Positions 1 to 14,100 of a stretch of DNA of 64,000 nt are shown one piece after another. Source of the stretch: Trichoplax adhaerens (taxonomy: Eukaryota > Placozoa > Uniplacotomia > Trichoplacea > Trichoplacidae); contig NW_002060946.1 of NCBI RefSeq assembly GCF_000150275.1, positions 7,850,011 through 7,914,010 on the forward strand, read 5' to 3'. Numbering within the stretch: position 1 is the first letter of the stretch; the number at the start of each line of letters is the position of its first letter. The notes under the pieces are model-generated. The model was not told the origin of the DNA, ran no database searches, and saw only the letters and a program-made list of their open reading frames with translations. A program made the translations under genes and the position numbers.

Positions 1-2562
1 TTTATACCTTAACTTGGAATATAACTACAATATAAACCCAAATGCTTTATTTAAGTCTTGACTGCTAGATATTAGTAGGTTTTCTTAGTGTTTCATTTCT
101 GTAATGTTTACTGCAGTCGCTGATTAAACCGACTTACTTATGATTTGATCGTTAGTTTAGTTATCCGTAGACTCTAGAATATAATCTGACTAAGCTTACA
201 TGATTCATAACTTTACTAATTTGAGAGCAATTAAAAATTTTCATTCTTTAGCGAAATATCAATGAAAGCAAAATCAAGCATCTTAATGGCGGCACAGTTC
301 TACCGGCTAACAACAAGAGAACTACACAGTTTTGCTAGACTAGTTTTTTCAATGTGATAGTAAGTAACTAGTTATTAATTTTTTGATCCGTTAACGCTTT
401 TTAATTCAAGAAGAAAGAATTTGCTTCCTTCTGCTTCGGCGCTTTCACAATTAATCTATGCCTTAATTTTAAACTTTCCCGGCTGTCAATTAAGATAACT
501 AGATTTGGTTACTACAGAGTAAATTGAATTATTCCTTTTTGTGATTTATATAAAGTTAAATCGAATCAAAATATGCTTAAAATTTTCGTACTCACTGCAA
601 ACGTAGCTAATTTGACCTTTCATTTATTCATTACGTAATATTGTAGGCTTCTTTGTTCTGTATATGTATTTTTGTGTACCAAATCCTACAGTCAGCATCT
701 TTATCTTCAATAAAAACTATATATTATCTGATTTCCCAGGCAACATACTAATATGTACCAATATTCTTTATCTATCGATAATCATGCCACAATTAAGGTA
801 GTTCAACATAGTTATTTTTCCTCTAGGTGAGCTACTTTAGTTTAGTGCTATATTCAATATATATAAAGGCTATACGCTGTGTTATAATAACAAGTTCAGA
901 CAGAATATGCCACCGTATATAGCATATATTGTATATGTATATAGCATATATTGTATATGTATATAGCATATATTTGCACAAATATATGCTTATAAATACA
1001 TTGCTATTCCAAGATAAGATACGAATATCTACTCCTATCTACGCTAAATTGTTATAAAACTGATTAGATGAGTTAAAGATTTCTATTAAAGAACTGCAAA
1101 ATATTTTTAATACTATATAGCTAAGAATTCTATTATTACAAAAAGTAAATAGAAACGCAATTTCTTAATAAATGAATGATGTCAATCAAAAAGTAATCTA
1201 AAAGAATTGAATTTTTCTGGGTCTTCATAAAGTCATAATTCACAGAATACAATTATATATATAAATCAAATGAGAAAGTATAGGAAACATGAAAATTTTT
1301 TTATATGAAGTATAGTAAAATGAACATACAAGTTACGATTTTTTCGGTTAAGAATATTAATAATGTTTAATTTAGCTGCTATGGTTTCGATGAATTTAAT
1401 ATAAATAAGGACATCAAATTGCCTTGTTTTCTAGTCTATAAAATTATGTCCAGGTTACAATTAATATCTTTAGTAATTGTAGAAACAGTTTGAATCTATT
1501 ATATTAATTTAAATAAATCATTTTTGATACCGATTTATGCTTATGATCATGAGTGATACCAATAAAGGTGAATTTAATGAGCTGTCTACAAATTTTTTAT
1601 TTATTCCAGGGTTAATGAGTATTGATAAAAGCGATTGGAAAAAAAGGAGAAAATAGTTCTGTAATCAGTTACTTAAACGAAATTTTTAATCACTCTAACC
1701 TCCTAAATGTTGATATCTAATATCATCGGCAGTTTTTAATCTCCTATTTATTAGTTTGCAGCTACATTAATTTTTTTCCACTGCAAATACCTTTAGCACT
1801 CACAGGCAATATCAAGTATAAATTACGGTAATTAATCAATATTTTAGAATTCTTGATCATGCAACGGTTGCAATGAGTTACATCACTACTCACAGTAAAG
1901 TTTAATAAAAATAGTCAGTTTAGCAGTAATCAGAGCTGATTACCGTACATACTATTAATAAAAAAAAGCAAATTAAGTCGTTGGTAGCGATTTAGGGGTA
2001 AATATATCACCTTTGCATCTATATTTCTAGATATTTGGCTATATGGTTGACTTTAATGATTCTCTTATGATCGATATTCGATGCCTTAAAAGCCCGACGG
2101 GGATTATGACTCACTCTGACTATTTGCGCTCACAGTTCAATAAACACCTAACTCGAGTTACTGACTACAGGCACTATCAAAATCATAACAGATTTGTATG
2201 ATGTACAGTACATGATGAGGGTGAAATGATCTAATTATCAAATGCTAGTATGTTCAGTTATGCACCACTTTGATTTAATACTTATTAATGAATCGGCCAT
2301 CAGGTTAAACGTCAAGCCTATTATATTTGCTTGTTAAATATCTTGCTTCCAATCCTCTAAATTTTTATGAAAAAGTTGCGTTTTGATTTTTCCTCGTCTA
2401 TCCAATTCCATTGATAATACAGTATGAAACAGTTTCTATTTGATAAGTTTAAAAGGATCAGAAACATAATTTGGTATATAATTCAAAGCAATTACTGCAG
2501 TTTAAGCGTACAGATAGTTAGCTAATTCAAAGGTAAAATCGTCTAGAATTGATTCTTTCATA
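1..2562. other. Gene-poor AT-rich spacer, left edge
   Basis: No credible coding exon or RNA gene is visible on either strand. Apart from a short AT-rich tandem repeat at 915-974, the stretch is unique-looking AT-rich sequence. Confidence 0.6.
915..974. repeat. 22-bp AT-rich tandem repeat, 2.7 copies
   Basis: The unit starting GTATATAGCATATATT occurs at 915, 937 and 959, the last copy incomplete. The copies are identical where they overlap, so this is a small, young tandem array. Confidence 0.85.
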
Positions 2563-2568
2563 CCATTT

Positions 2569-3196
2569 GTCACAAAACAGCTTTGCAACAAGATAACGTA
2601 ATGCACGATCAATAAGTCAATTCCTTGAACCACGTATTAAGGAACGATATCTGCTCTATCAAAAACACTTTTACTCTACTAGCAGACTACACTAAGACTT
2701 AGGCGCCTCGTATTTTACGTTAAACACCAAGTTTGAGAATCCACTTTATTACACAATATACTGCATTTATATACTATTCCTCTATAGTTCATGAGTCACA
2801 GTTAGTACGATTAACTTTGGAATCATTTACTGAACTAGATATTAATTATAGCTACTGCTCCTTAATGCAGACAGCAGTATTTACGAACATAGACATCTGG
2901 TGACTAATACAGAATAGTCAGATTACGATATGTCCTATCATGGAACATTTCCACGATAATTTACAATCTACCATAAGTAAATTACAATCACAATGATTCG
3001 AAGTGTAAGTAGATGATTTGCATTCCCTATTATAACTATTAATTTCAGTACGTGTATATGTGTCACTATCATAAAAATTCAGTGCTATATTAAAACACAG
3101 TATATCCAAATTAGAAGTTAGCTAAATAAGGATAGGCTAACAGAATTATCCTAACATAGCTATTTCTACTCTTATGCAACATATAACACTGTCACA
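2569..3196 (+). mobile_element. Non-autonomous dispersed element, copy A (628 bp)
   Basis: A full-length copy shares more than 90 percent identity by eye with copy B at 34400-35033. It begins GTCACAAAACAGCTTTGC and ends AACACTGTCACA. It is flanked by CCATTT at 2563-2568 and 3197-3202, read here as a 6-bp target-site duplication (7 bp if the adjacent A is counted). No terminal inverted repeat or long reading frame is present, so it cannot encode its own transposase. An internal 153-bp block (2880-3032) has the opposite orientation to the same block in copy B. I do not recognise the family. Confidence 0.8.
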
Positions 3197-3202
3197 CCAT
3201 TT

Positions 3203-4963
3203 ATCGTATATACCAAAGCAGCAATGAATTTACCATTAGAATTTTTTATTAATTTTAAATTTCTTAACTCCAATAAAGATTGTCATTTGTCTCTTTAATC
3301 ATGGTAATTAATTTCTACTTACCATCTATTGGTAATTTTCTAATTTGCTACATTGATTGGTTCTCATTGATCACCAAAATTTTGCCAGAAGCAGATCTAT
3401 CTTATTTTGACTGTTAAATTTTGAGCACGGTCTCATTCAAATCATTGTGCCCATCCTGAATGTTTTCATAGCCTTTAATTAATAGTAATAAGGCTTTCTT
3501 TTCCGTGCATTTTCTCACATGCAATAAATCTAATCTCTTTAATAGATTCCTTTTCTGAAAATTTCAATGTGATGGTAATAATTGATTATATTCATTGTGT
3601 TTCTTGAAAGTTGCTATATAAATTTTCATTTACATTCGTTACCCTAATTTATTTTCAAGTTCTGCTTTTGTGGATTTGTACATCTTTGTCGTACATTAAT
3701 TATTAATATTATCAGCTATAATACTCAGCTGCGTAATAGGACTCTTGTATATTATATTCTTAATTTAGGCTCTACTTAAAGTAACACGTTACAGTCGATA
3801 GTTTAAGATACAGATCTTACGGTGAGTAACCTCTTATGGGAACATTGCCATCTTTGTTCAACGCCTGCTACTATAACAGCACATATAACTCCGTCTGTTT
3901 TGGATAAGGAGCATATACTGTACTTGAATGAAACCGAATGAGAGTGTTGCTAACATTTCTAACAAATACTTTTTCTGTTTTTTTTTGTTGAACAGTCACA
4001 ATAACTTTCTTATTTAAATTTAAAATAATTATTATAAAAATGCATAGGCGCATTGATTACATCTACTTCATAGCATTCTTGCTTTGTGTATTTTTCAATA
4101 CAATACCTAAAGCAACCTATGCAACTATTAAATTAACGTGCCTATGTGACTTTAATTCAATAGAAATGCATGCATTATATGAAAACTCTATTCAGCAGTG
4201 TTACCGATACTGCTAAAGCTCAAAACAATATAATCTAAAATAATATTTACCATCAACCTTTGATACATCATATCGTACTGGAATAGCATACGATCCAAAA
4301 AGTTTATTATGGATAGCATTTTTAATAACTATTAGTAAAATTGCAGGTATTATAATCAATATTCATTCAATGCATTATAAAAAAATTCAACTGTCATGCA
4401 CATATTAAATGTCGGCAGTCATAATAATGACAATGTCATATTTAAACTCATCAATTCAAATTATAGTTATTTTATTAAGGCATATTAACGCTAATTAAAT
4501 AGCCAGACGATCGGGTTGGACAAGTGATAACAGCATATTCTTAAATCGAGAACTATGTTATTGTAATTATGGCTAATAGAATAATTAACTGGATAATAAT
4601 ACCTTCAAAGACAATGATAATAATTATATTTCGTATAATTTCTGTTTTATGTAGAAAAAATTAGAAATAATTTAACCTTGTCTAGTTTCTGTAGGTTTTC
4701 AATTCTTTATGCAATATTTTACTATTCTTTATAATAAAATTACTGGATTGTAAGTGCAAATGTTTCACCTTTACTCAGATACATTTATAAACAATTTCTA
4801 AATTCTTCATTGATCAAGTTGTAATAGGTTTAACAATTTTTCAAAGTTAAGTGTACCTGTTATCGAACCGAAACATCATCCTTCAAGTAAACACACTCTA
4901 TCATAACTGTGCTGCGTTGATTTGAATATTGCAATCTACTTAAAAATGATAGTACTTTAGCCA
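3203..4963. other. AT-rich spacer upstream of the first GPCR
   Basis: I see no supported gene or repeat here. The promoter and 5' untranslated region of the downstream receptor gene presumably lie in the last few hundred bases, but no clear core promoter element can be assigned. Confidence 0.5.
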
Positions 4964-5935
4964 ATGATGGATAATATGAACAACAGTCATACTACTACAC
5001 TTTATATCTTTTCAACTTCGTCTCCCGTGGAAGAAAGCTTTTTTCCACTTTACTTCTATGTGATTATCATCACTGTAGCTACAATCATTTTTTTGGGTGG
5101 ACTGGTTGGCAATATCTTGGTGATCTACATTATAATGAAAAACAGCAATGGTAGGATGCAGTCAACATTCCACTATTTAGTAGCATCACTATCGTGTTAC
5201 GATGTATTGGTGGTGTTAATTTCAATGCCTCAAACTTTGACCTACGATTTAACGCTAAAATGGCCATTTGGACGCACAGCTTGCTATATAAATTTTAATC
5301 TTCCTGTGTTATTCGCTTGTGGCTCAGTTTTCACCATGGTAGCTATAGCTTTAGATCGTTATAGGAGTATAAGAACAATTTTTACGTTCTTAACTTTCAC
5401 AAAATTAAAGAAGCTCATAGTTATATTTATAATATTTTGCCTATCTTTTCTATGCATGTTACCATGTTGTTTATATACTCGTTATTTGGACGATACTAAT
5501 TTTCCTCAATGTGGAGTGATATTTTCGCCAGATCCTTTCGTAGCTAACGTCAGTTATGTTTTATTTCTAACAATGATCGTATTAATTATTCCATTTATAA
5601 CAATCCTATTCCTTTATGGTGGCCTTATTTATTCACTTAATAAAGTTAGACATCGAATATTTGATTCAACGTTAGCGCAAAATATTTATAACACCGCAGC
5701 GAAACAAAGCACCCAAATGTTAGTTTTAATCGTCACAACTTTTATCTTGACCTGGTTACCACTTTTTGCATGCTTCATCGTCGCTGCTTTTAGTAAAATT
5801 TCATCGGATCATATCAAAACGTTTCGTATGATCTATACAACTAGCCATTTAATAAGCTACAGCAACAGCATCATTAATCCGATCGTCTATGCAATTTATA
5901 GTAGAACTTTCTTAAAAAATTATAACCATCACTAA
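4964..5935 (+). CDS. Class A (rhodopsin-like) GPCR, neuropeptide-receptor-like
   Basis: A single-exon frame of 323 residues predicts a seven-transmembrane receptor in the plasma membrane that would couple an extracellular ligand to G proteins. Class A landmarks are in order: GN in TM1 (Asn50), SCYD in TM2 (Asp80), W-PFG in the first extracellular loop (Trp100), the TM3 cysteine (Cys107), an intact DRY (131-133), its loop-2 partner cysteine (Cys183), TWLP in TM6 (263-266, Thr replacing the usual Cys) and NPIVY in TM7 (305-309). Asn6 is a glycosylation sequon. The tail after TM7 is only about 12 residues, with no palmitoylation cysteine. Two ATG codons stand in tandem at the start; the first is used. 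It resembles the receptor at 15916-17025. Ligand and subfamily cannot be assigned. Confidence 0.93.
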   Translation: MMDNMNNSHTTTLYIFSTSSPVEESFFPLYFYVIIITVATIIFLGGLVGNILVIYIIMKNSNGRMQSTFHYLVASLSCYDVLVVLISMPQTLTYDLTLKWPFGRTACYINFNLPVLFACGSVFTMVAIALDRYRSIRTIFTFLTFTKLKKLIVIFIIFCLSFLCMLPCCLYTRYLDDTNFPQCGVIFSPDPFVANVSYVLFLTMIVLIIPFITILFLYGGLIYSLNKVRHRIFDSTLAQNIYNTAAKQSTQMLVLIVTTFILTWLPLFACFIVAAFSKISSDHIKTFRMIYTTSHLISYSNSIINPIVYAIYSRTFLKNYNHH

Positions 5936-8900
5936 TACAGTAATAGCATATTACAAATATAAGAATAGAAATTAAATAATCTTCAACTATAACGACTTTA
6001 TTAAAATATTAAGTGTGTAAGAATTGTACGATCCCAAATACTGTGCATTTTTAAGTTTTCTCCTTCAGTAACCATTTTACTTTCCTGCCATTTTCTTACT
6101 AACTTTACTAATCCACTTGACTAAGACATTAATGATAGCCTGTCCGATATTAGATATTTAGTCGATCATCATTAATTAAAACTCTTTAGCTTTTGTTCGT
6201 CAATGTTTTCAGTAAAAATTTAATTTTGAATAATATATTATTCTTAGGAGAATCATGTATGTGCTGATATCTATTAGGCACATTAGCAAATAAATAATAG
6301 GCATAATTTGCAGCAAATAAATATCATGTTCCCGTTAAATCGTTGCTATGTCATCATTAATGGATATTAGCTATCGGTATTTTTCATTTAAATAAAATAT
6401 GCAAATTTTTCCTCATCCTTAATAACGTACGATCATATAGATAATAATAGTTTACGCTTAAAGAAAGCCATTTAGCAGCACAATAAATTCAATTTTTCTT
6501 TTACCATTTACTAATTCTTAGCATAATAATATCTATTCCATGTGAAGGTTAACTTTGCAGTAGAGCTTTGACATGATTAACGACATGATAAAGTCTTGTA
6601 CCGCAGAATTAAGTTATTTTGTGGGTGTTAGCGTGCTTACGATCAAAATAAAATCATATTTACTAAACCATAAATGTCAGTAACACCGAAGAATGTGCCT
6701 TTAATATCTAATGGTAACGTTCTAAATCAGTGATCTGAGCTTATATACTGTGACAATATAATTTTTCATAAATATTGTTCTACCGTAAATGCTGATGTTT
6801 CGATATAAATGCTTCACCCTTAAGTACAGTATAAGATTAAATTAGGGAACTGTTACAAATACCTTGGTGCTATACTGAAAGATAAAAAGCACATTAAGTA
6901 ATAAATAGTAAAAGAGTATAGTAGGCTCATAAAGTGAAATCTAATGGCTTTACTTATCGTGAGTTTTATCTATCGTGTATTTTTTATGGCTAACTTGCAG
7001 ATCAAATAATGATCGCTTATTCTCGAATTTGAATTATATGTGAAGTCCTTGGTTTGCTTTTATAGTCTTGGTAAACGAAAAAATTACTTAATTTAAATCA
7101 CCTATTTACTTTAGACGTGTCCTAATATCAACCTTTAATAACAATATGACATAAGTTAATCCTAAGTTCTGTATGTAATTTTATAGCAACCATATTTGTG
7201 CGCTAGAAAACAAAACCTAATTTTCAGGATTAAAGTGTTCTCGAACCCGTGAGGAATCAAACTCGATTATTTTCTGATTAAACTTATCGTAATGTAATAT
7301 TAGTCAATTTTCATATAATCAGTAAGGAAGGAATCTTCAAATTTCTCATTAAGTGTTGATTACGATTACACTTACAGGCATTTTAAATAATACGACAGTG
7401 AAAATACGTTACTATTCATAATAGTAGCTTCTGTTTTAATGTAGGTGAGCGAGCAATAATTGAAGATCAGGAGTTCTGTAACTCAGACTGCTGTGAACTG
7501 TGACTGTTGTTATTCGATGAAGCTTTGGTAGATTATAAATGCGATATTCAAGATCTGATTTTCAATTCAGCATCTCTAGAATACGACAATAAAAATATGA
7601 ATATTTCTGAAACTATGCTACTACGAGTACATAACCCTTGGTGGTTGATTTAAGCAGCTTTAGTAAAACATTTACAAATTTCTATACGAGGAGACCTTAA
7701 CTCATACATTCCTTCTGTAAATATGAAAGGAAGTTGTACTTGTTTATTCCATTAAGAGGCTACCAATTTGGCTTATCCAATAAAGAGCTTAGAAATTATC
7801 TACGGCATTCTAATAAAGTATCGGTAACTAATGGTGAAAATATTAAAAATTTTGATATCATATTGTAGACTCGTATACTGGATCTAATTGTTATCGTAAG
7901 AGTTTTAATTAAATACGAATTTTTTGTTCTATTCGGTTTGATAAAACTGAGGTTTTACGTTGAAAAATTACGTTCTATCGAATCTTACTGAAATCGAGAC
8001 ATACAAATTCCTACTCTAAATAGCGAGAAAGATAATTTTTAGGCTTATAGTGAAAAGTTCAGAACCATGTCTGCAATGTTGTTCTCCTAGCGAATGAACA
8101 TTTTGTTCAGAATGGAGTGTGATACAACTTGAATATGGCTTAAGATTGATTGAAATTTAAATAATAAAATTTTTATTAAGTGTATAAATTACGTTTCATG
8201 ATACTATAACTACGACATAAAACAACAATGCAGAAAATTACAATTTCTGCAAAGGTCTCATTATCAGTTTTTATATCTTGATAGCAAAAAACTTCTTAAA
8301 GAAATCTGGACAAAACTATTTACAATAATATAGCTCAAATTATTTTGATATTATAAAGCATTTATAAAATTAGTTATAGATACGATATCTCATGAACTTT
8401 TGCTGATTTTGCAACTGCGGGTATTATAGTACATTAGAAATTCTATTACAATAACGACTCCTAAATTCAATAAATCCGGCCTTAATAAGTAGGATATCTC
8501 ATTTAGAATTTTGCTATTTTTCCCCCTATTCAATTAGTGATGGTATTAAAATTTTGAGATACTTATCCTTCTTTTTTAGCGACGACTCATCCATCGCTAA
8601 CAACAGATAGAATAAAGATCACCTTTGCATGTTAGTCTAGATGTAAGCATCTGATTTCTAATACTGATTTTTAAATCACAAGTCTGGGAGAAGTAAGTTG
8701 CAATTTGTTTTATGTTTATTATTAATCTATAAATTATTAAATAGATCAATATATGAACTTATATTTACACAGCAATTATTATCTGATATTGTAGTTATAT
8801 TTTACAATTGAAAGAGTAAGCTAATAAATCTTTTTTATGAAATTTAGTTTAATACATAACTAGAGATCGAGATTTATTAAAATTAAATAGATACGTTCGT

Positions 8901-10645
8901 TCAAATATATTTTCTTTCTTCCGAAGCATATGCAAAAACTATTTCCTTTCTAGTGTCTAAAGACTCAATGAGTAGGAAGAATAATTGTACCAGAACATGA
9001 AAAATGTAAAATTATTGTTAAATTATCGCTCCTTCGAGGATAATGATATGCTAAACGTCAGAGAATTCTCAAAGCGCATAAAATATTTTATGCTGTGAAA
9101 AGGAAATATGACTTGAAGACAATTGCCAACTGATTTCTGTCAGCATCTTTGTTGATCAAAGAAATTCGTGTTCATTAAACATCCGTTCCACACAGGTGTT
9201 CCAATCTCCTGCTATTTTATTTAGCATATATCAGTCGCAGAATAATTCTTTAACGCACAATAGATTTATATCTGATTCTTGTCAAAGCCGGTAAAGAGGG
9301 AACAGTCATTTAATCAAACTAAGTACAGTACAGCATTCAAAATTTGTAAAAAATATAAAGTTTTACAATTGTCGCGTTTGACAAATTGAATTTAAACATC
9401 AGAATAAACAGTCTGCAACTGCGGTAGAACCAGGCTATCTAGACAAAATCTTACTATATATGTTATGCAAATTTACAATTAGTTATTATCAAAGCCAGTT
9501 TATAAAATTAAACGGGTGCGCAATCGATTGAAATATAATTATGAAGGGTTATATAAGGTTAGCTATTGATTTCATTGGTTAAATTCATTTCTTAATTGTT
9601 CTTATTTTCGACATTAATTCAAGATGGCTTTGAGAAGTGCATATTTTTCTCTTTTTATACAAATAATGGCTGTTATATTCAAAGTACTAACGGTACAATA
9701 ATCGAAACTATATAGCTATTGTGTCAGATTTATTCTTGCATAAGCGTCAAAGTCGTACACTAATTCAAGCTTCAAGTAACCGAATTCCTTTCGAATTTAG
9801 CAATCAAACGTCTAATTTTAAATTTGTCTTATACACAACGATATTATTTCTAAAAGATTTTAAGCACTATGCAAGTTTGTAAAATTTCAGTCAAATACTG
9901 AATCACAACTGTAATCGCAGGCACATATGATGAGTAAAACCAACACCCGGCAACAATTTTCACAATGAGTTTATTCGAATTTGATATTTATATATCCAAT
10001 AATATAAAATTTAGAATTTAAGTAAATTGACTGATTAATAAAATTATGATTAAATAAATTGAGTAAGCTGTAGACCAAGTTCGAATATAGCACCACGAAT
10101 ATCAGGCGTCGAAAACATGATAAATTGTAGTCAATGCCGCTTAAATGACTTTGAATTTTACTCTTAAGAACCAAATAGTAAAAATTCAAAATAGATGCGG
10201 ATAATTACTTACAAAGTTTAAATGAATTTAAGCAGCTATACAGTCCATTAACTGAAGATCTATAGAGTTTATCTCTACTTTAATGCATAAACTACAACAT
10301 TTCTATATACTGTAGGTATAGCGTCGCTAATATACATTATGTTACAGAATGGCTACCACGGAATTGATATGCCTTAATATTTGTATTGGAGAAGCGCTCG
10401 TCCAAAGTTTTGGCAGTATCCAATATGTCATTTTTACTGCTTAATTCTGTAGAAAGTTATGTATGGCCTAAAATAAAACAGATCTTGGTACCATTCACTT
10501 TCGAATTAGTTATAATAGCCTTAAATAAAAGACTTTTCTCTATATCGATGTTGTCGTAGAAGTATTTTGGTTAATAATTTCTAAAATCTTTGGATGTATC
10601 ACAGCGCTATCTTGAATTGATTGATACGTAGTTCTCGATACTTTA
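5936..10645. other. Gene-poor AT-rich desert
   Basis: Nearly 5 kb without a convincing coding exon on either strand. Stop codons are frequent in all frames, and no tandem or inverted repeat stands out by eye. Diverged pseudogene pieces could be hidden here. Confidence 0.5.
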
Positions 10646-10987
10646 TTAGCGGTTCTGTTCGAATTGTTGCCGTGGCTCTTTAGTCAGAGAGTCAGTCACC
10701 TTGCAATCAGCTTGCTTTTTTACTTTCCTATAACACTTGATGAGGTCAGAAATTATCTGCTGTGGTGGAATGAACATACGATTCATAGATCGTCTAATTA
10801 GAATAATACGTATCTTGAGATACTTTAAGTATATGTATAGCTCGAAAAAATGGAGATTTTCCGACGTGATCTTTTCTAAATTTTTTGCTGCGTGGAAGCT
10901 GCTCTCCTTTGAAGCGATAGCCGATTCATTTAACAGAGCAAAAACAAAATCACATGGTATGATTGAAGCTGGCAGTAATAAGTACAT
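10646..10987 (-). CDS. Possible coding exon of unknown function
   Basis: A 113-codon open frame on the minus strand lies in a patch visibly richer in GC than its surroundings. Its composition (Ala, Ser, Lys, Glu, Leu and a basic C-terminal third) looks more protein-like than the overlapping 122-codon frame on the plus strand at 10737-11105. A plausible acceptor, TTGCAG, stands just upstream of the first ATG on that strand. No domain is recognisable and no neighbouring exons could be found, so it may be a lone exon, a degenerate gene fragment or chance. Confidence 0.22.
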   Translation of the reverse strand: MYLLLPASIIPCDFVFALLNESAIASKESSFHAAKNLEKITSENLHFFELYIYLKYLKIRIILIRRSMNRMFIPPQQIISDLIKCYRKVKKQADCKVTDSLTKEPRQQFEQNR

Positions 10988-11105
10988 ATCTGCAACGCAT
11001 ATTTATGATAAAGTAAATAATTTTTTTTATCTATACAATTGCATACATATAGTTTTACAATGGTCATTACGTTTTGTAATACCCAATCTTATATATTACG
11101 TTTGA

Positions 11106-14100
11106 AGCTCTTCTCTATGATCCACTTTTATGGTTAATATGCTAGCCTAATTAGTTACTTCACTCTTCCTGTAGAGAATATCAAGATAGATAGAAGACGC
11201 AATTAAGTAAAACATTCCGAATCTGTCACACCAATACATTATACGGTATTGAATAAGCGAACTTTATTCCAAAAGATTGTTCCTTTGATTCCTAAATTTC
11301 TTTGGCCATAAAATTCTTCATAGATATTAGTTTCTAGGATAATTCGTACTCTTTGTTTCCTTTCTATGCAGCAGTAGAAGATAATACAGTAGATAGTATC
11401 TTCACAGCTAACTCGCGACCAATGATGTAATTGTCTGTTTGATTGTAGATTCTTATAGGTAACCTACTGGGTTACTGAACGACGTTTGTAAGTCTGATGT
11501 TGAATCAATAGCAGATTTTCTATCAATTATTCAACAACATTAACTTATGTTAGTTTCAAACCCACAATCCTAGTAATATTTCGGAAACGGTAGCAAGTTA
11601 TTAATATAGATCACATACCTTCCATCCCTCGTATTATTTTTGCATGTAGAAAATTATGTAGGTAAATTTTTTAGGCTCGGTACAGGATTGTATAATGAAT
11701 TTTACCTGTAATGTTGATTTAATAACAGATCTTTTCAATAAAAATAAAAGATAAAATTTTTTTTCGCATGGAAACTTTCCAGTTCAATAAGCTATAATAA
11801 TCGTGTGTTGCTAGTTTTTTTAAACTTTACATTTAAATAGTTACGAATTCGAGTAAACTTCTCAAGAGACTGATTTTATTACTTTAACGCTTCATAAGTA
11901 ATATGACGATCTGATTTTGATCGTCAGCTTATATACCGAAAGAGTAATCGAAAATCGAAAAAATATTTATATTATGTATTAAAGTTAACAATAGGGTACC
12001 GAAAGAAATATCTTTAGGATATTAATCACCAGCTGAAAACGTGGAAAACAACGCTGAAATAGTTTTAGCTAAACTGCTATAGTATATTGAGCCAGAATTT
12101 AAAGTACTTAATAGTAGCTGACGATGAAATGGCTTGATAAATGTATCCGCTATTTGAACCAACTGTTTAGAAATACTTCCTAATAACAAAATAATTATAA
12201 GCAACAAATAACACGAATGTTAAGCTACGATTTCTTCTCAGATTGTAATATTCATTATAAGCTTATCAAGCATTTCTGACTCGTGCGGAATAATTTCAAT
12301 ATTTTCATATGTGTCGTATGGCCTTAATATCTATACAATACTCCGAAACACGGTGGGAAATGTCTGTTCTGGAACGATTTAGATTGTGCAGCTTACATAT
12401 ACTGTATTACTGAACAACGATTGACTATGATTTTAATTCAAACCAAATCTGTTTGACCTTAGTCCTATTGCAAAAACGCAACTAGTTAATGGTAATAACA
12501 GATTGGCAGAATAAACTATTTAGTTGACAGTAGTTGATGATAATATGGCTCAAGTACTCTAGGCGTATGTACTATTTATACCACATACCGATATTTACGG
12601 CCATGACTGCTAGCTTTCAACTGTTCCCGGTAATGATATATATTTTGAGATTAAGCATTTATATACCGTCACAAATATGAACGGTCAAATATCACAGTAA
12701 TTTTATAAAATGTGAAACTTAGATGCAGTTGTAGCGAAGCTATTACATAAGTAAAGTATAACAAAATGATTAACGGTATTATTTTTTAATTATGGCTCGA
12801 ATATTTATTTCAGTGGTTAGAGGAGTGAATAAGTAATGATGACTACATGATTAAACTTAAAACTGATATTGCTTAAAGAACTGTAATTAAGATAAAAGCT
12901 ATAAGTAATAAGAACAGTGTTACAACTTCCAAATTTTGTAACAAGTACTAGATCTGCACTCAGCAAGGAGACCCAGTAATTAAGTTGAAGAACTAACTTT
13001 ATTGTTAAAACGAAGAGTTTATATACTTTCTTTATTGTGACCTTTGATCTACTGACGTAGATCACAAGATCATCACTAACAGAAAGGTTTCCCTAGTTTA
13101 GTCATTACAAATAGACTATCATGCCAAGTATGGCAACATGAGAATACATATATAGATAACCTTAATATAGTACCATAACTACATCTATATACGCCTGACG
13201 TGATAACATCGTGATATTTAGCCATATATAGGAAGAAGGTAACATACTAATTATGTAACTATTACAGAACGTGATAAACAGGAATTAGTTGATTATTCTA
13301 TTAAAGATATAATAAATATCAGTTCAAACTATATCTGTATACATCAGCAATCTTATTATATGTTATTTATAGGTATATCAATACACACTTGTTATGTATG
13401 TGATTCGTAATACTGCTTGAGTCAGGTAGTAAACCTCGTATAATGTGCAGATAATGTAAAATTTATTAGGAAAACTGTAACATAACATAAGGCACATTTA
13501 TAGTTAATATAAACCTATAAGCATAAATCAGTTTATATAATCGTAAGGTAAGAACGTATGAGTACAGAATGGAAGTAGCATGTAAGAAAATGTATGTAAA
13601 AATACTATAACATAGATCCTCATTTTTTATCCACTCATAGTTATCCAATAAGCGTATTATCTTAAAATAATATAGTTCAATTTAGCACATTTTTGTTTTT
13701 AAAGGTAACGTTTTACTTATTATAATTATGATAACAATCAATTCAAGCACCTGCCATTCGTCTAGTCTGATACTAACGTTACCGGTTGCAAAAATTTTCA
13801 ATAATCATACATTATTAACGAAGGTAAAAGTAGGAAGACATGTGTACTATATGTACTGGTTTAAACTAATAATGGTAATGCTAGTATACCCTTAGCAATA
13901 ATACAGAATAAGCTATTTGCGTCCTCTTAAAAGACAGGTGTATCGATTCCCAACCACACATTTCCTATCAACAACACGTAAACACCGATCATAAATATTG
14001 ACACTTTAAATCTGTAACATCATCAGCTCATATTAATAATTCAATAGAATACTAAAATGCCATAATATCAGAATTAACTCTTCCACAATTATATTATTAA

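Noticed and set aside
10737-11105. Plus-strand 122-codon frame
   Set aside because: It overlaps the minus-strand candidate, has AT-driven composition (Ile, Tyr, Phe, Arg) and no splice or motif support.
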